The notes under the pieces were generated by a model. It saw only the letters and a program-made list of their open reading frames with translations. It had not been told where the DNA came from and searched no databases. Below, one piece after another: positions 19,374-28,567 of a stretch of DNA of 64,000 bases (its first letter is position 1; the number at the start of each line of letters is the position of its first letter). Origin of the DNA: Agrobacterium albertimagni AOL15 (lineage in GTDB: Bacteria > Pseudomonadota > Alphaproteobacteria > Rhizobiales > Rhizobiaceae). Made by a program: the position numbers and the translations under genes. The DNA is taken from positions 186,001 to 250,000 of the forward strand of contig NZ_ALJF01000008.1 in the NCBI RefSeq assembly GCF_000300855.1, in the 5' to 3' direction.

Positions 19374-20588
19374 TCAGGCGGCCATGGCCTTCTTCAGGTT
19401 CTCGTCGACCTTGTCGAGGAAGGCGGTCGTGGAAAGCCATGGCTGATCCGGGCCGATGAGCAGCGCCAGGTCCTTGGTCATGAAGCCTGCCTCAACCGTG
19501 TCGATGCAGACCTTTTCCAGCGTGGTGGCGAAGTTGGCGAGTTCAGCATTGTCGTCGAGCTTGGCGCGGTGGGCGAGGCCACGCGTCCAGGCGAAGATCG
19601 AGGCGATCGAGTTGGTCGAGGTTTCCTGACCCTTCTGGTGCTGACGGTAGTGGCGGGTAACCGTACCGTGCGCAGCTTCGGCTTCAACCGTGCGGCCATC
19701 CGGCGACAGCAGAACCGAGGTCATCAGACCGAGCGAGCCGAAGCCCTGCGCGACCGTATCCGACTGCACGTCGCCGTCGTAGTTCTTGCAGGCCCAGACA
19801 TAGCCGCCGGACCACTTGAGCGCCGAGGCGACCATGTCGTCGATCAGGCGATGTTCGTATACGATTCCGGCTTCGTCGAACTTTTCCTTGAATTCTGCCT
19901 GGTAGACTTCTTCGAAGATATCCTTGAAGCGGCCGTCATAGGCCTTGAGGATGGTGTTCTTCGTCGACAGGTAGACCGGCCACTTGCGCATCAGGCCGTA
20001 CATCATCGAGGCACGGGCGAATTCGCGGATCGATTCGTCGAGGTTGTACATGGCGAGTGCCACGCCGGCGCCCGGTGCGTTGTAGACTTCCTTCTCGATC
20101 ACTTCGCCGTCTTCACCGACGAACTTGATAGTGAGCTTGCCCTTGCCGGGGAACTTGAAGTCGGTTGCCTTGTACTGGTCGCCGAAGGCGTGACGGCCGA
20201 CAACGATCGGCTTGGTCCAGCCGGGAACGAGGCGGGGCACGTTCTTGCAGATGATCGGTTCGCGGAAGATGACGCCGCCGAGGATGTTGCGGATCGTGCC
20301 GTTCGGGCTCTTCCACATTTCCTTGAGGTTGAATTCCTTCACGCGGGCTTCGTCCGGGGTGATGGTCGCGCACTTGATGCCGACGCCGTGCTTCTTGATG
20401 GCGTGGGCGGCGTCGATGGTCACCTGGTCGTTGGTGGCGTCGCGGTTCTCGACGGACAGGTCGTAATATTCAATGTCGAGATCCAGGTAGGGAAGGATCA
20501 GCTTGTCCTTGATGAACTGCCAGATGATGCGGGTCATCTCGTCGCCGTCGAGATCGACGACCGGGTTGGCTACCTTGATCTTGGTCAT
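19374..20588 (-). CDS. icd: isocitrate dehydrogenase (NADP+)
   Basis: 404 residues, the length of the dimeric eukaryote-like (type II) NADP-IDH found in rhizobia, not the E. coli type. It converts isocitrate to 2-oxoglutarate in the TCA cycle. Family segments are '[21 protein letters not shown]' at the N-terminus, '[21 protein letters not shown]' (substrate phosphate and isocitrate contacts), '[13 protein letters not shown]', '[20 protein letters not shown]' (metal-binding Asp) and '[18 protein letters not shown]' (NADP binding). The ATG at 20588 is preceded by GAGGAT; an ATG four codons earlier (20600) is in frame but lacks a site. Confidence 0.97.
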   Translation of the reverse strand: MTKIKVANPVVDLDGDEMTRIIWQFIKDKLILPYLDLDIEYYDLSVENRDATNDQVTIDAAHAIKKHGVGIKCATITPDEARVKEFNLKEMWKSPNGTIRNILGGVIFREPIICKNVPRLVPGWTKPIVVGRHAFGDQYKATDFKFPGKGKLTIKFVGEDGEVIEKEVYNAPGAGVALAMYNLDESIREFARASMMYGLMRKWPVYLSTKNTILKAYDGRFKDIFEEVYQAEFKEKFDEAGIVYEHRLIDDMVASALKWSGGYVWACKNYDGDVQSDTVAQGFGSLGLMTSVLLSPDGRTVEAEAAHGTVTRHYRQHQKGQETSTNSIASIFAWTRGLAHRAKLDDNAELANFATTLEKVCIDTVEAGFMTKDLALLIGPDQPWLSTTAFLDKVDENLKKAMAA

Positions 20589-20809
20589 GAATATCCTCAC
20601 GAGTTTTTGCCTGACGCGCAGGCGCGGGGAGGGCGCTCTGCCGATGGCCTGCCTATAACATTCTCTCGTTACAAGGCAAACAGCAGAGGCCGCCTTGAAG
20701 GAAAAACTCGCTCAGACTTTCGGCGAGCGCTTTCGCCCCAAACTTGGTCCGGATGGCATGACCGCTTTCGGCTAGAACGCCAACAGAGAGAGCCTCGGGA
20801 GAGTTTTTG

Positions 20810-21328
20810 ATGAAGAGCACCTGGATCGCAATGCTGATCATGCTGTGGTCGGGCACCGCCATGGCAGCGGATGTGACGGCGCCTGTACGCGAAGTGGTGG
20901 AGGCGACCGCCCGGAATTGGGCCGAGGGCTCAACCGGGCAGGAAGAGGAGGTCTTCTCAACGGATCGCCTGACGCGCCTATTCAGCAAGGACTTCGCATC
21001 GGCCTTCGAAGCGGCTTCGAAGAACCCGCCCTACGATATTGCCGAAGGCGAGACGACGGGCTTTCCTTTCGATTACGATCCGATCGCGCAGGGACAGGAT
21101 GGTTGCCCCTTTGAAGACATCAGGATCGAGGATGACGGCGACGGGCAGGTGACCGCCCTCTTCGACAACCACTCCTGTTTCGGGGGCGCCGAAGCGCCCG
21201 ATACCGTCTTGATCTTCCACCTCGTCGAGGAGGGTGGTCGCCCTGTCATCGACGACATCTATCCCGTCGAGGACGGACAGTCCGGGACTTCGATCAAGCA
21301 GGACCTGAAACGGCAGGGTGGCCTGTGA
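20810..21328 (+). CDS. secreted protein of unknown function, first of a tandem related pair
   Basis: 172 residues. 'MKSTWIAMLIMLWSGTAMAAD' is a clear Sec signal peptide ending in AMA, so the protein is periplasmic. The mature part has two Cys ('GQDGCPFEDIRIE' and 'NHSCFGG') that probably pair. The second half, 'LIFHLVEEGGRPVIDDIYPVEDG', aligns with the same region of the next gene, so the two are paralogues. They resemble small DUF3828-like periplasmic proteins, but this is tentative. The stop overlaps the GTG start of the next gene (GTGA), so they are co-translated. The start could be one Met earlier (20807). Confidence 0.78.
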   Translation: MKSTWIAMLIMLWSGTAMAADVTAPVREVVEATARNWAEGSTGQEEEVFSTDRLTRLFSKDFASAFEAASKNPPYDIAEGETTGFPFDYDPIAQGQDGCPFEDIRIEDDGDGQVTALFDNHSCFGGAEAPDTVLIFHLVEEGGRPVIDDIYPVEDGQSGTSIKQDLKRQGGL

Positions 21329-21915
21329 ACCGCGTCCACCGTCCCGTCGCCATCACTGCTGTTGCCGCAGCCGTCGCTTTATTCCCGGCAACGGCCGTCT
21401 TCGCGGCCGATCCGCTCGAGCCTGTGCGGATCGTGATGAGCGTCGCCGGATGGAAAGACAAGGATGCGCCCAAGGTGGAGGCGTCCGGCTATTTCGATGG
21501 TCGCCTGCTCGGGACGATCTACAGCGCAAGCTTTGCCGACATCTATCGTCTCGCCGAGAAGACGGACGAACTGCAGGATGGCAGTGGCTACATGCTGGGC
21601 TATGACGCGGTCATCGGGGGGCAGGACAGCTGCGAATTGAAGGATGTGCGCCTCGAGGCCCGGCCGAAGAAGGATGGCGTCACACCCGTAAACGTCTATT
21701 TCGATGCCATCTCCTGCTTCGGCCATTCACCGGATCTCATGCAGCCGCAGACGGTCTTCCATGTCATCGAGGAAGACGGTCGCCATGTGATCGACAATCT
21801 GTGGAGCGAGGACTACCGCGAGGGTGCACTCGAAAGCTCGGTCAAGGCGCAGTTCGCCGCCTTGACCAAGGCCTATCTCGGTTTTCGGCTGACGGGAGCC
21901 TGGCCCAAAGAGTGA
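21325..21915 (+). CDS. secreted protein of unknown function, second of a tandem related pair
   Basis: 196 residues from a GTG that overlaps the previous stop. The signal peptide runs to 'ATAVFAAD'. The matching block to its neighbour is 'GGQDSCELKDVRLE ... VYFDAISCFG ... VFHVIEEDGRHVIDNLW', with both Cys conserved, so a shared disulfide is likely. It is longer than its partner at the N-terminal and C-terminal ends. No enzyme motif is visible. The family is unknown to me. Confidence 0.78.
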   Translation: MNRVHRPVAITAVAAAVALFPATAVFAADPLEPVRIVMSVAGWKDKDAPKVEASGYFDGRLLGTIYSASFADIYRLAEKTDELQDGSGYMLGYDAVIGGQDSCELKDVRLEARPKKDGVTPVNVYFDAISCFGHSPDLMQPQTVFHVIEEDGRHVIDNLWSEDYREGALESSVKAQFAALTKAYLGFRLTGAWPKE

Positions 21916-21982
21916 GCCCTCCTCTTTGCCTGACGGTCATTTTGTGCCAAGGGGTGCGCAAAATCTCTCTGAAGGAAACGCA

Positions 21983-22816
21983 ATGGCAGGGACGAACAGC
22001 GAGCGCGTCATGCTGGCCGAAGGGCCGGCCATCATTCTGGTGGAGCCGCAACTCGGCGAAAACATCGGCATGGTGGCACGCGCCATGGCCAATTTCGGCC
22101 TTGTGGAACTGCGTCTCGTCAATCCCCGTGACGGTTGGCCGTCCGACAAGGCCCGTGCTGCGGCATCCAAGGCGGATCATGTCATCGACGGCACCGTCGT
22201 TTATGACACGCTTGAGGAGGCTATCGCCGACCTCAACTTCGTCTATGCGACGACTGCGCGCTACCGTGACGGATTCAAGCCTGTTCGTTCACCGGTGACA
22301 GCGGCGGAGACGCTCCGCGCCAAGTTCCGCACCGGCGAAAAGACAGGCATCCTCTTCGGTCGGGAAAAGTCCGGCCTGTCGAACGAGGAAGTGGCGCTTG
22401 CCGACGAGATTGTCACCTTCCCGGTCAATCCTGCCTTTGCCTCGCTGAACATTGCCCAGGCCGTTCTGCTCATGTCCTATGAGTGGATGAAATCCGGCAT
22501 GGAGGATGTGCATGGTGTGCCCTTCGACGCGCCGGAACAGCCGGCCGCGACCAAGGAGCAGGTCATCGGTCTGTTCGAACATCTGGAAGAAGCGCTCGAT
22601 GCGCGCAACTACTTCCATCCGCCCCATAAAAAGGCCAGGATGATCGAGAACCTGCGAGCCGTGTTCAGCAGACGCGCTTTCACCGGCCCGGAGATCCATG
22701 TGGTCCGTGGTGTGATCAGTTCGCTCGACCGTTTTGCACGCCCGGGCCAGAGACCGCCCGCGGGAAAGAGCGAGAGCGAGGCTGAGGCGACGCATGACGA
22801 CGACCGGGATGCCTGA
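21983..22816 (+). CDS. trmJ: tRNA (cytidine/uridine-2'-O-)-methyltransferase TrmJ (SpoU family)
   Basis: 277 residues of the SPOUT class. It 2'-O-methylates position 32 of tRNAs with S-adenosylmethionine. Motif 1 '[26 protein letters not shown]' has the conserved Asn and Arg, motif 2 '[20 protein letters not shown]' has the Glu, and motif 3 '[22 protein letters not shown]' forms the knot that binds cofactor. The ATG at 21983 follows GAAGGAAA. Its 3' end overlaps murI by 23 bases. Confidence 0.92.
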   Translation: MAGTNSERVMLAEGPAIILVEPQLGENIGMVARAMANFGLVELRLVNPRDGWPSDKARAAASKADHVIDGTVVYDTLEEAIADLNFVYATTARYRDGFKPVRSPVTAAETLRAKFRTGEKTGILFGREKSGLSNEEVALADEIVTFPVNPAFASLNIAQAVLLMSYEWMKSGMEDVHGVPFDAPEQPAATKEQVIGLFEHLEEALDARNYFHPPHKKARMIENLRAVFSRRAFTGPEIHVVRGVISSLDRFARPGQRPPAGKSESEAEATHDDDRDA

Positions 22817-23624
22817 CCTCAAGCCGATCCTCGTCTTCGATTCCGGGATCGGCGGTCTCACAGTCTTGCGTGAGGCGCGGCTCTTGATGCCGGAACGCGG
22901 CTTCATCTATGTCGCCGACGATGCCGGCTTCCCCTATGGGGGCTGGGAGGAAGAGCCGCTCAAGGCACGCATCGCCCGTCTCTTCGAAGAGCTGTTCGAC
23001 CGCTACGATCCGGAAGCCGTGATCGTCGCCTGCAATACGGCGTTTACACTTGCCGGCGCCGATCTCAGGCATCGCTTTCCCGACATGCGTTTCATCGGCA
23101 CTGTCCCGGCGATCAAACCGGCTGCGGAACGCACGCGATCCGGGCTTGTCTCGGTTCTGGCGACGCCAGGTACCGTCAAGCGGGCCTATACGCGCGATCT
23201 GATCCAGTCCTTTGCCTCGCAATGCCATGTGCGCCTCGTCGGTTCCGAAAATCTCGCGCGCATGGCGGAAGCCTATATCCGCGGCGAAACCCTGGATGAC
23301 GCGGCAATTCTTGCTGAAATTGCGCCGTGTTTTGTCGACAAGGACGGTGCGCGGACCGACATCGTGGTGCTTGCCTGCACGCATTATCCCTTCCTCGCCA
23401 ATGTCTTTCGAAAGCTTGCCCCCTGGCCGGTCGACTGGCTCGATCCGGCCGAAGCGATCGCTCGGCAGGCGCGGCGCCTGGTCCCGCTGGTCGAGGGGGC
23501 CGAGCACCCCGATAATTTCGATTTTGCCGTTTTCACATCCGGCAGCCAGGATTTCTCCACCCGGCGCCTGATGCAGGGCATGGGATTGGCCGTGAAGCCG
23601 GTCGACACGCCATTTTTCGGCTGA
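22794..23624 (+). CDS. murI: glutamate racemase
   Basis: 276 residues. It interconverts L- and D-glutamate for peptidoglycan using two Cys as acid and base. '[22 protein letters not shown]' is the N-terminal signature, the first catalytic Cys is in '[10 protein letters not shown]', and the second in '[11 protein letters not shown]'. The more usual 'DSGVGG' is 'DSGIGG' here. I start at the ATG at 22794, with GAGG seven bases upstream inside trmJ; the ATG at 22809 is an alternative that also keeps all motifs. The overlap with trmJ implies one transcript. Confidence 0.93.
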   Translation: MTTTGMPDLKPILVFDSGIGGLTVLREARLLMPERGFIYVADDAGFPYGGWEEEPLKARIARLFEELFDRYDPEAVIVACNTAFTLAGADLRHRFPDMRFIGTVPAIKPAAERTRSGLVSVLATPGTVKRAYTRDLIQSFASQCHVRLVGSENLARMAEAYIRGETLDDAAILAEIAPCFVDKDGARTDIVVLACTHYPFLANVFRKLAPWPVDWLDPAEAIARQARRLVPLVEGAEHPDNFDFAVFTSGSQDFSTRRLMQGMGLAVKPVDTPFFG

Positions 23625-23708
23625 TCTCCCTTTTGGGGTCTTGGGTGCCATGTTACCTATGAGGCGTTGCCGGACGCTCAGCCGGTGTAGAGGAGCTCAG
23701 CCCCTTAC

Positions 23709-24992
23709 TTGTTTACCGAAATTGCGATTGTTCTCTTTCTGATCGTGCTCAACGGCGTTCTTGCCATGTCGGAGCTTGCGGTCGTTTCAGCCCGTCCTGC
23801 GCGCCTCAAGGTGCTTGCGGAACAGGGCAGCCGGGGAGCCGAAACGGCGCTCAAGCTACAGAGTGACCCCGGCCGTTTTCTGTCCACTGTCCAGATCGGC
23901 ATCACGCTCGTCGGCGTGCTTTCCGGCGCGTTCTCAGGCGCCACACTCGGTGCGCGGCTATCCGGCTGGCTTCAGGTACAGGGATTGTCGGTCGCCGCAT
24001 CCGATGCGCTCGGCGTCGGCACGGTGGTCGTTCTCATCACCTATCTGTCGCTGATCGTCGGCGAGCTGGTCCCCAAACAGGTCGCATTGCGCAATGCCGA
24101 GGGTGTCGCGGCCCGCGTCGCCATTCCGATGTCGGTTCTGTCAAGGGTGGCCGCGCCGCTCGTCTGGCTGCTGGACGGTTCGGGCAAGCTGGTCCTTTCC
24201 CTTCTCGGCCAGAGCGGTGCAGGAGGTGGCAAGGTGACGGATGAGGAAATCCGTACAGTGTTGGCCGAGGCCCACAGTGCCGGTGTCATCGAACCCCGCG
24301 AATCCGCTATGCTCTCTGGCGTCATGCGCCTTGCCGACCGGCAGGCGCGCGGTCTGATGACGCCGCGTCGCGACGTGCAGATCCTCGACATCGAGGACAC
24401 GGTGGAGGAAGTCCGCCAGAAGCTACGTGGGATTCCCCATTCGCGCATCCCGGTGCGCAGTGGCGATTCCGACGAGATTGTCGGCGTGCTCTTCACCAAG
24501 AAACTCTACGAGCAGATTGCCGAAGGCGGCACGCTCAACCTTGCGGACCTGGTCAGCGAGGTGCCTGTCGTCTCGGACCTCGCCAAGGCGACCGACATTA
24601 TCGAATCCCTGCGCCGCACCTCGCTGCATATGGTGCTCGTCTATGACGAATACGGCCATTTCGAAGGCATCATCACCTCCGGTGACATTCTCGAAGCCAT
24701 CACCGGCGCCTTCAGTCAGGACGAGACGGAAGAGCAGGCGATGGTGCGACGCGAGGACGGCTCCTATCTGGTGGCTGGCTGGACGCCGGTCGACGAGTTC
24801 GTCGACATCATCCGGGTACCGATCGATCCGGATCGGGACTACACGACCGTTGCCGGCTTCGTGCTGGATGAATTGAAGCGGATCCCCGAACTCGGCGAGA
24901 GTTTCGTCAAAGGCGACTGGCGCTTCGAAGTGGTGGACCTCGATGGCCGCCGGATCGACAAACTTATCGTTTCCCGCGCTGACGAGACATGA
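23709..24992 (+). CDS. CNNM/CorC-type membrane protein (DUF21, CBS pair, CorC-HlyC domain)
   Basis: 427 residues from a TTG start. The DUF21 transmembrane domain comes first (about 1-180), with 'MFTEIAIVLFLIVLNGVLAMSELA' and 'LIVGELVPKQVALRN', the family's GE(L/I)xPK signature. Two CBS domains follow (about 205-330; 'RLADRQARGLMTPRRDVQIL' and 'LHMVLVYDEYGHFEGIITSGDILE'), then a C-terminal CorC/HlyC domain ('GWTPVDEFVDIIRVP...TVAGFVLDELKRIPELG'). Proteins of this type are often labelled hemolysins, but the family is linked to magnesium and cobalt export or regulation. A GAGGAG site lies about 12 bases before the TTG. A hairpin terminator follows. Confidence 0.9.
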   Translation: MFTEIAIVLFLIVLNGVLAMSELAVVSARPARLKVLAEQGSRGAETALKLQSDPGRFLSTVQIGITLVGVLSGAFSGATLGARLSGWLQVQGLSVAASDALGVGTVVVLITYLSLIVGELVPKQVALRNAEGVAARVAIPMSVLSRVAAPLVWLLDGSGKLVLSLLGQSGAGGGKVTDEEIRTVLAEAHSAGVIEPRESAMLSGVMRLADRQARGLMTPRRDVQILDIEDTVEEVRQKLRGIPHSRIPVRSGDSDEIVGVLFTKKLYEQIAEGGTLNLADLVSEVPVVSDLAKATDIIESLRRTSLHMVLVYDEYGHFEGIITSGDILEAITGAFSQDETEEQAMVRREDGSYLVAGWTPVDEFVDIIRVPIDPDRDYTTVAGFVLDELKRIPELGESFVKGDWRFEVVDLDGRRIDKLIVSRADET

Positions 24993-25037
24993 AGTCGCCG
25001 CACACCCTGCGACAATTTGTTGCATAAGTGCAACGGC

Positions 25038-25086
25038 GCGCCGCAAGTTCTGCAATCTCGAATTGCGCGCTTGCGGCGCCCTTTTT
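25038..25086 (+). terminator. rho-independent terminator of the CorC-type gene
   Basis: Ten-base stem (25038-25047 with 25070-25079; core GCCGCAAG / CTTGCGGC), a 22-base loop, then CCTTTTTG. It starts about 45 bases after the stop at 24992. Confidence 0.8.
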
Positions 25087-25135
25087 GTCGTGGCATGTTC
25101 CCATCATCCGCAACACGAATAACAGGAGGCGACAG

Positions 25136-25228
25136 ATGACTCATTTTTTCATGCGCATGCGCCTCTCTGGCGGATCGGTGCCATCGGCTTTCGTGGGATT
25201 TTCTGCGACCTGCCGCTACACCCGATGA
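25136..25228 (+). CDS. putative short leader ORF (30 codons)
   Basis: A 30-codon frame with a near-ideal ribosome site: AGGAGG at 25124-25129, then six bases, then ATG. The peptide starts 'MTHFFMRMRLSGG' and ends 'SATCRYTR'. A 7-bp hairpin starts at the stop codon (25225) and is followed by TTTT, so translation of this frame could control whether the hairpin forms. It lies downstream of the CorC terminator and 156 bases upstream of the DUF1127 gene. Either a regulatory leader peptide or a small functional protein is possible. I do not recognise it, and it is too short to rule out chance. Confidence 0.5.
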   Translation: MTHFFMRMRLSGGSVPSAFVGFSATCRYTR

Positions 25229-25247
25229 CTGTCTGATCAGTCATTTT
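25225..25247 (+). terminator. hairpin at the end of the leader ORF, possible attenuator
   Basis: ATGACTG-TCTGAT-CAGTCAT (25225-25244) followed by TTT. The left arm contains the leader stop codon, so a ribosome at the stop would block the stem. The 7-bp, AT-rich stem is weak for an ordinary terminator. A DUF1127 gene follows at 25385. Confidence 0.45.
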
Positions 25248-25384
25248 CCCTGCCTTTTTCGGCGTTTTCCACCATCTGACGTGACTTGCCGCCTGCGCGT
25301 ATGAATGCGTTCGCGTGCCTGCATCACGTCGCTTTTCCTCATCGAAAGGACCTGGGCGCTTGCGCGTTCCGGGACGGACAAGTC

Positions 25385-25633
25385 ATGCACAAAAATCAAT
25401 CTTTAGTTGAACTGCCGCTGGCCGAGCGGATGGACGAACTTCTCGAGCGTTTCGGCTCCTGGCGGCTGTTGGCCGCTCTGGTCGGGGCGAGCTGGAGGCG
25501 GCGGCAGATCCGCAATCTGGCATCTCATCTGTCGCCCCAGCTGCGGCGCGACATCGGGCTCCCTGAAGAGGAGGTCATCTATCCCCGTCGCCTGACGGCG
25601 CTGGATATGTCCCTGTGGCACATCCGGAAGTGA
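25385..25633 (+). CDS. DUF1127 small protein
   Basis: 82 residues. The C-terminal half carries the DUF1127 signature 'LASHLSPQLRRDIGLPEEE' after an Arg-rich helix 'WRRRQIRNL'. In Agrobacterium and Rhodobacter, short DUF1127 proteins affect small RNA turnover and phosphate or stress responses, and the Arg-rich helix may bind RNA. The start at the ATG at 25385 follows a weak GGACGGAC. It is one of two DUF1127 genes in this window (the other at 45822). It sits behind a possible leader ORF and attenuator. The function here is unknown. Confidence 0.83.
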   Translation: MHKNQSLVELPLAERMDELLERFGSWRLLAALVGASWRRRQIRNLASHLSPQLRRDIGLPEEEVIYPRRLTALDMSLWHIRK

Positions 25634-25783
25634 CCGCGGATGGGGTGCGCGGGCAGTGTGGCGCCGCGCGGATATTTCGACAGGAGGCAGACCACTCGAA
25701 GCGGTGGTCTGCTTCCCATCTCGTGTCGGCTGGGGGACATTTGGGCTTCGCTTGATTCCTCCCTTCCATCCCCCGGATCGTTC

Positions 25784-26920
25784 ATGTCTCCCAAGCTCAT
25801 CATCATGGCAGCCTTCTTTCTGCAGCCGATCGCTTTCGGCAGCTGGTTGCCGCAGATCCCTGGCGTTCAGGAGCGGCTGTCGCTCGGTCCGGCCGAACTC
25901 GCCATGGCATTGCTCGGTCTGCCAACCGGCATCCTGCTGATGCTGCCCTTTGCCGGACAGCTTGTCGGCCGAGTCGGCAGCCGAAATACCCTGATCTTCG
26001 GGTTTCCGGTCTTTCTGGCGCTCGTGCCGCTGCCTGTGGCGGCCCCCGGTCTCGTCTCCTTGTTCTTTCTGCTCGTGCTTCTCGGGATCGGCCTCTCGAC
26101 GATCGAGCTCGGGCTCAATGTCGAGGCGGATGTGATCGAAAAGCGCGGCACGGCATCGATCATGAACCGTTGCCACGGTTTCTGGAGCCTCGGCATCATG
26201 ACGGGCAGCCTCATCGGCGCCGGCTTTCTTGTTCTCGACACATCTCCCTTTGTCATGATCGGTCTGCTGTCGCTCGTTCTAGTCCCGATCTCGGTTGCGG
26301 TCTGTCGGGCGCTGCCTGCCCACGAAGCTCCGGTGGCCGACACGCTGCCCCGCTCATCCTGGCGGCCACCGAGCCCCGGTATTCTCGGTATCAGTCTCTT
26401 TGTCTTCGGGATCACGATGACGGAAGGCGCGGTCGCCGATTGGTCCGCCGTCTATCTGAAGGACGTGTTTGCGACGTCGGGCATGGCAACCGGCATGGGT
26501 TATGTCGTCTTCGCCATGATGGTTTCGCTCGGGCGATTTGTCGGTGATGCGGCAAAGGAGCGGTTCGGGTCGGTCATGCTTGCCCGGGTTTGCCTCGTCT
26601 TTGCCCTTTCCGGCATGGTTGTCGTGGTTTTCGCGCCGGTCACGCCGCTTGTTTATCTGGGGCTCGTCTGCGTCGGGCTCGGCGTGTCGGTCGGTTTCCC
26701 ACTTGCGGTGACGGCGGCAGCGGATCTCGGCGATCGTCCGGCGGCGGAGAATGTTGCAATCTTGAGCTTCATTGCGCTTCTCGGCTTCCTGGTCGGGCCG
26801 CCAATGATCGGTTTCGTCGCCGAGGTGCTCGATCTTCGCAGCGGGCTTGCCACGCTTCTGCCGACCCTGTTACTCAGCATCCTGCTTGCCGGGCTTCTGC
26901 GTCGGCGTCAGCGGGCCTGA
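25784..26920 (+). CDS. MFS transporter (YbjJ-like)
   Basis: 378 residues with about 11-12 hydrophobic helices. The first loop has 'WLPQIPGVQERLSLGPAEL', typical of the YbjJ/FucP-like branch, and the helix 2-3 loop motif reads 'GQLVGRVGSRNTL'. A central loop ('RALPAHEAPVADTLPRSSWRPPSP') separates the two six-helix halves. The substrate is unknown. I start at the ATG at 25784, because earlier in-frame codons from 25640 are not membrane-like. It is followed by the HerA-like gene after 90 bases on the same strand. Confidence 0.83.
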   Translation: MSPKLIIMAAFFLQPIAFGSWLPQIPGVQERLSLGPAELAMALLGLPTGILLMLPFAGQLVGRVGSRNTLIFGFPVFLALVPLPVAAPGLVSLFFLLVLLGIGLSTIELGLNVEADVIEKRGTASIMNRCHGFWSLGIMTGSLIGAGFLVLDTSPFVMIGLLSLVLVPISVAVCRALPAHEAPVADTLPRSSWRPPSPGILGISLFVFGITMTEGAVADWSAVYLKDVFATSGMATGMGYVVFAMMVSLGRFVGDAAKERFGSVMLARVCLVFALSGMVVVVFAPVTPLVYLGLVCVGLGVSVGFPLAVTAAADLGDRPAAENVAILSFIALLGFLVGPPMIGFVAEVLDLRSGLATLLPTLLLSILLAGLLRRRQRA

Positions 26921-27010
26921 GGGCCGCACTTCCCTGTGGGTTTCGCTTATGCGGCACACACGGGGGCGCCCAAGTCTGTTAGGGACTTGAGATCAACACA
27001 TGATTTGAGG

Positions 27011-28540
27011 ATGCCGCCATTGAAGGTCGGAATCGATATGGGAACGGTGCAGGGGGGACAGCCTGCCAAGCTCGATATCGAGGAGCTTCTCGCCACGCGC
27101 CTTTTGGTGCAGGGCAATTCGGGCTCGGGCAAGTCGCATCTGCTGCGCCGCCTGTTGGAGCAGTCTGCCCAGTGGGTGCAGCAGGTGATCATCGACCCCG
27201 AGGGTGATTTCGTCACGCTTTCCGACAAGTATGGCCATGTGGTCGTCGACGGCGAGCGCACCGAAGCCGAGCTTGCCGGCATTGCCGACCGCATCCGCCG
27301 CCACCGTGTTTCCTGCGTGCTGACGCTGGAAGGTCTCGATGTCGAGCAGCAGATGCGTGCGGCCGGTGCCTTCCTGAACGGTCTCTTCGATGCCGATCGC
27401 GAATTCTGGTATCCGGTGCTTGTTGTCGTCGACGAAGCGCAGATGTTTGCGCCGGCCGTCGGCGGTGACGTCTCGGAAGACGCGCGCAAGATGTCGCTTG
27501 GCGCGATGACCAACCTGATGTGCCGCGGCCGAAAGCGCGGGCTTGCGGGTGTCATCGCCACGCAGCGTTTGGCAAAGCTTGCGAAGAACGTCGCGGCCGA
27601 AGCCTCCAACTTCCTGATGGGCCGCACCTTCCTCGATATCGACATGGCGCGTGCAGCCGACCTGCTCGGCATGGACCGTCGCCAGGCGGAGATGTTCCGC
27701 GATCTGCAGCGCGGCAATTTCGTGGCGCTTGGTCCTGCCATGTCGCGTCGTCCGCTGCCGATCGTCATTGGGGCGGTAGAAACGTCGGCGCGTTCGTCAT
27801 CGCCGATGCTGATGCCACTGCCGGATGCACTGCCGGATGTCGAAGACCTGATCTTCACGCCGGATCCGGAAGAGTTCACACGGCCGATCGTGCGGCGTGC
27901 ACCACCGGCGCCGCGTCCGACGACGGATATTCTGGCCGAACTCTCCCGCTCGACGCCGGCTTCACTGGCTCCCTCCTCGAGTGAGGCGCCTAGCCGTGGC
28001 GCGGAAATGTCGGCCGAGGAGCGTGAGGACCGGCTATCCGCCGTGCTTTCCGAAATCCTCGGCGATCCGCAGGCGGCCTATCGGACCGACAGCGTGCTCT
28101 ACCAGGAGTTCCTGGTGCGCGCCCGCATGCGCCGCGTGTCCGGCCCGCCGATGCCGATGGGAGAATTCCGCCGTCGTGTCGCAATCGCCCGTGCCGGTGT
28201 GGACGAGGAGACAGCGGCAAGCGAGGGCTGGCAGACGGCGCTGTCGCTGTCCGTCCGCGTTTCCGACGATTTGCAGGGCGTGTTCCTGCTGCTTGCCAAG
28301 GCGGCGCTTCGCCATGAGGAGTGCCCCTCGGACCAACGCATTGCGAGAGCCTACGGCACCCATTCGGCGCGCCGTGCCCGGCGTCTTCTCGGCTATTTCG
28401 AGGAGCAGGGACTGGTCGTCGTGCACACCGACTTTTCCGGCAAGCGCATCGTCGCCTTCCCTGATCTCGAAGCCGAGACGCAGCCCGGCGATCCGAACCA
28501 GGTGGATGCCGAGGAGCGGACGCCATCGGCTGCCGAGTGA
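27011..28540 (+). CDS. HerA-like (DUF87) hexameric ATPase
   Basis: 509 residues. Walker A 'GNSGSGKS' at residues 35-42, 'VIIDPEGDFVTLSDKYGHVV' typical of HerA/DUF87 proteins, Walker B 'VLVVVDEAQMFAP', and the arginine-finger and sensor region 'MTNLMCRGRKRGLAGVIATQRLAKLAKNV'. The linker at about 280-350 is Pro/Ser-rich. The C-terminal region (about 350-490) is helical, with a possible winged-helix segment ('QRIARAYGTHSARRARRLLGYFEEQGLVVV'). Archaeal HerA works with the NurA nuclease in end resection, and bacterial relatives also occur in defence systems. No nuclease partner is nearby, so its role is open. The ATG at 27011 has GAGG immediately before it, which is poor spacing. Confidence 0.8.
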   Translation: MPPLKVGIDMGTVQGGQPAKLDIEELLATRLLVQGNSGSGKSHLLRRLLEQSAQWVQQVIIDPEGDFVTLSDKYGHVVVDGERTEAELAGIADRIRRHRVSCVLTLEGLDVEQQMRAAGAFLNGLFDADREFWYPVLVVVDEAQMFAPAVGGDVSEDARKMSLGAMTNLMCRGRKRGLAGVIATQRLAKLAKNVAAEASNFLMGRTFLDIDMARAADLLGMDRRQAEMFRDLQRGNFVALGPAMSRRPLPIVIGAVETSARSSSPMLMPLPDALPDVEDLIFTPDPEEFTRPIVRRAPPAPRPTTDILAELSRSTPASLAPSSSEAPSRGAEMSAEEREDRLSAVLSEILGDPQAAYRTDSVLYQEFLVRARMRRVSGPPMPMGEFRRRVAIARAGVDEETAASEGWQTALSLSVRVSDDLQGVFLLLAKAALRHEECPSDQRIARAYGTHSARRARRLLGYFEEQGLVVVHTDFSGKRIVAFPDLEAETQPGDPNQVDAEERTPSAAE

Positions 28541-28560
28541 GAGCCTGGCGGCTCTTTACC
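28540..28560 (+). terminator. possible terminator after the HerA-like gene
   Basis: AGAGCC-TGGC-GGCTCT (28540-28555) followed by only three T. It overlaps the stop codon and lies before the convergent pepT. A weak call. Confidence 0.45.
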
Positions 28561-28567
28561 GGGCGGC

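Noticed and set aside
19569..20810. 413-codon open frame on the plus strand opposite icd
   Set aside because: Shadow of icd; no conserved sequence and it ends inside the start region of the next gene.
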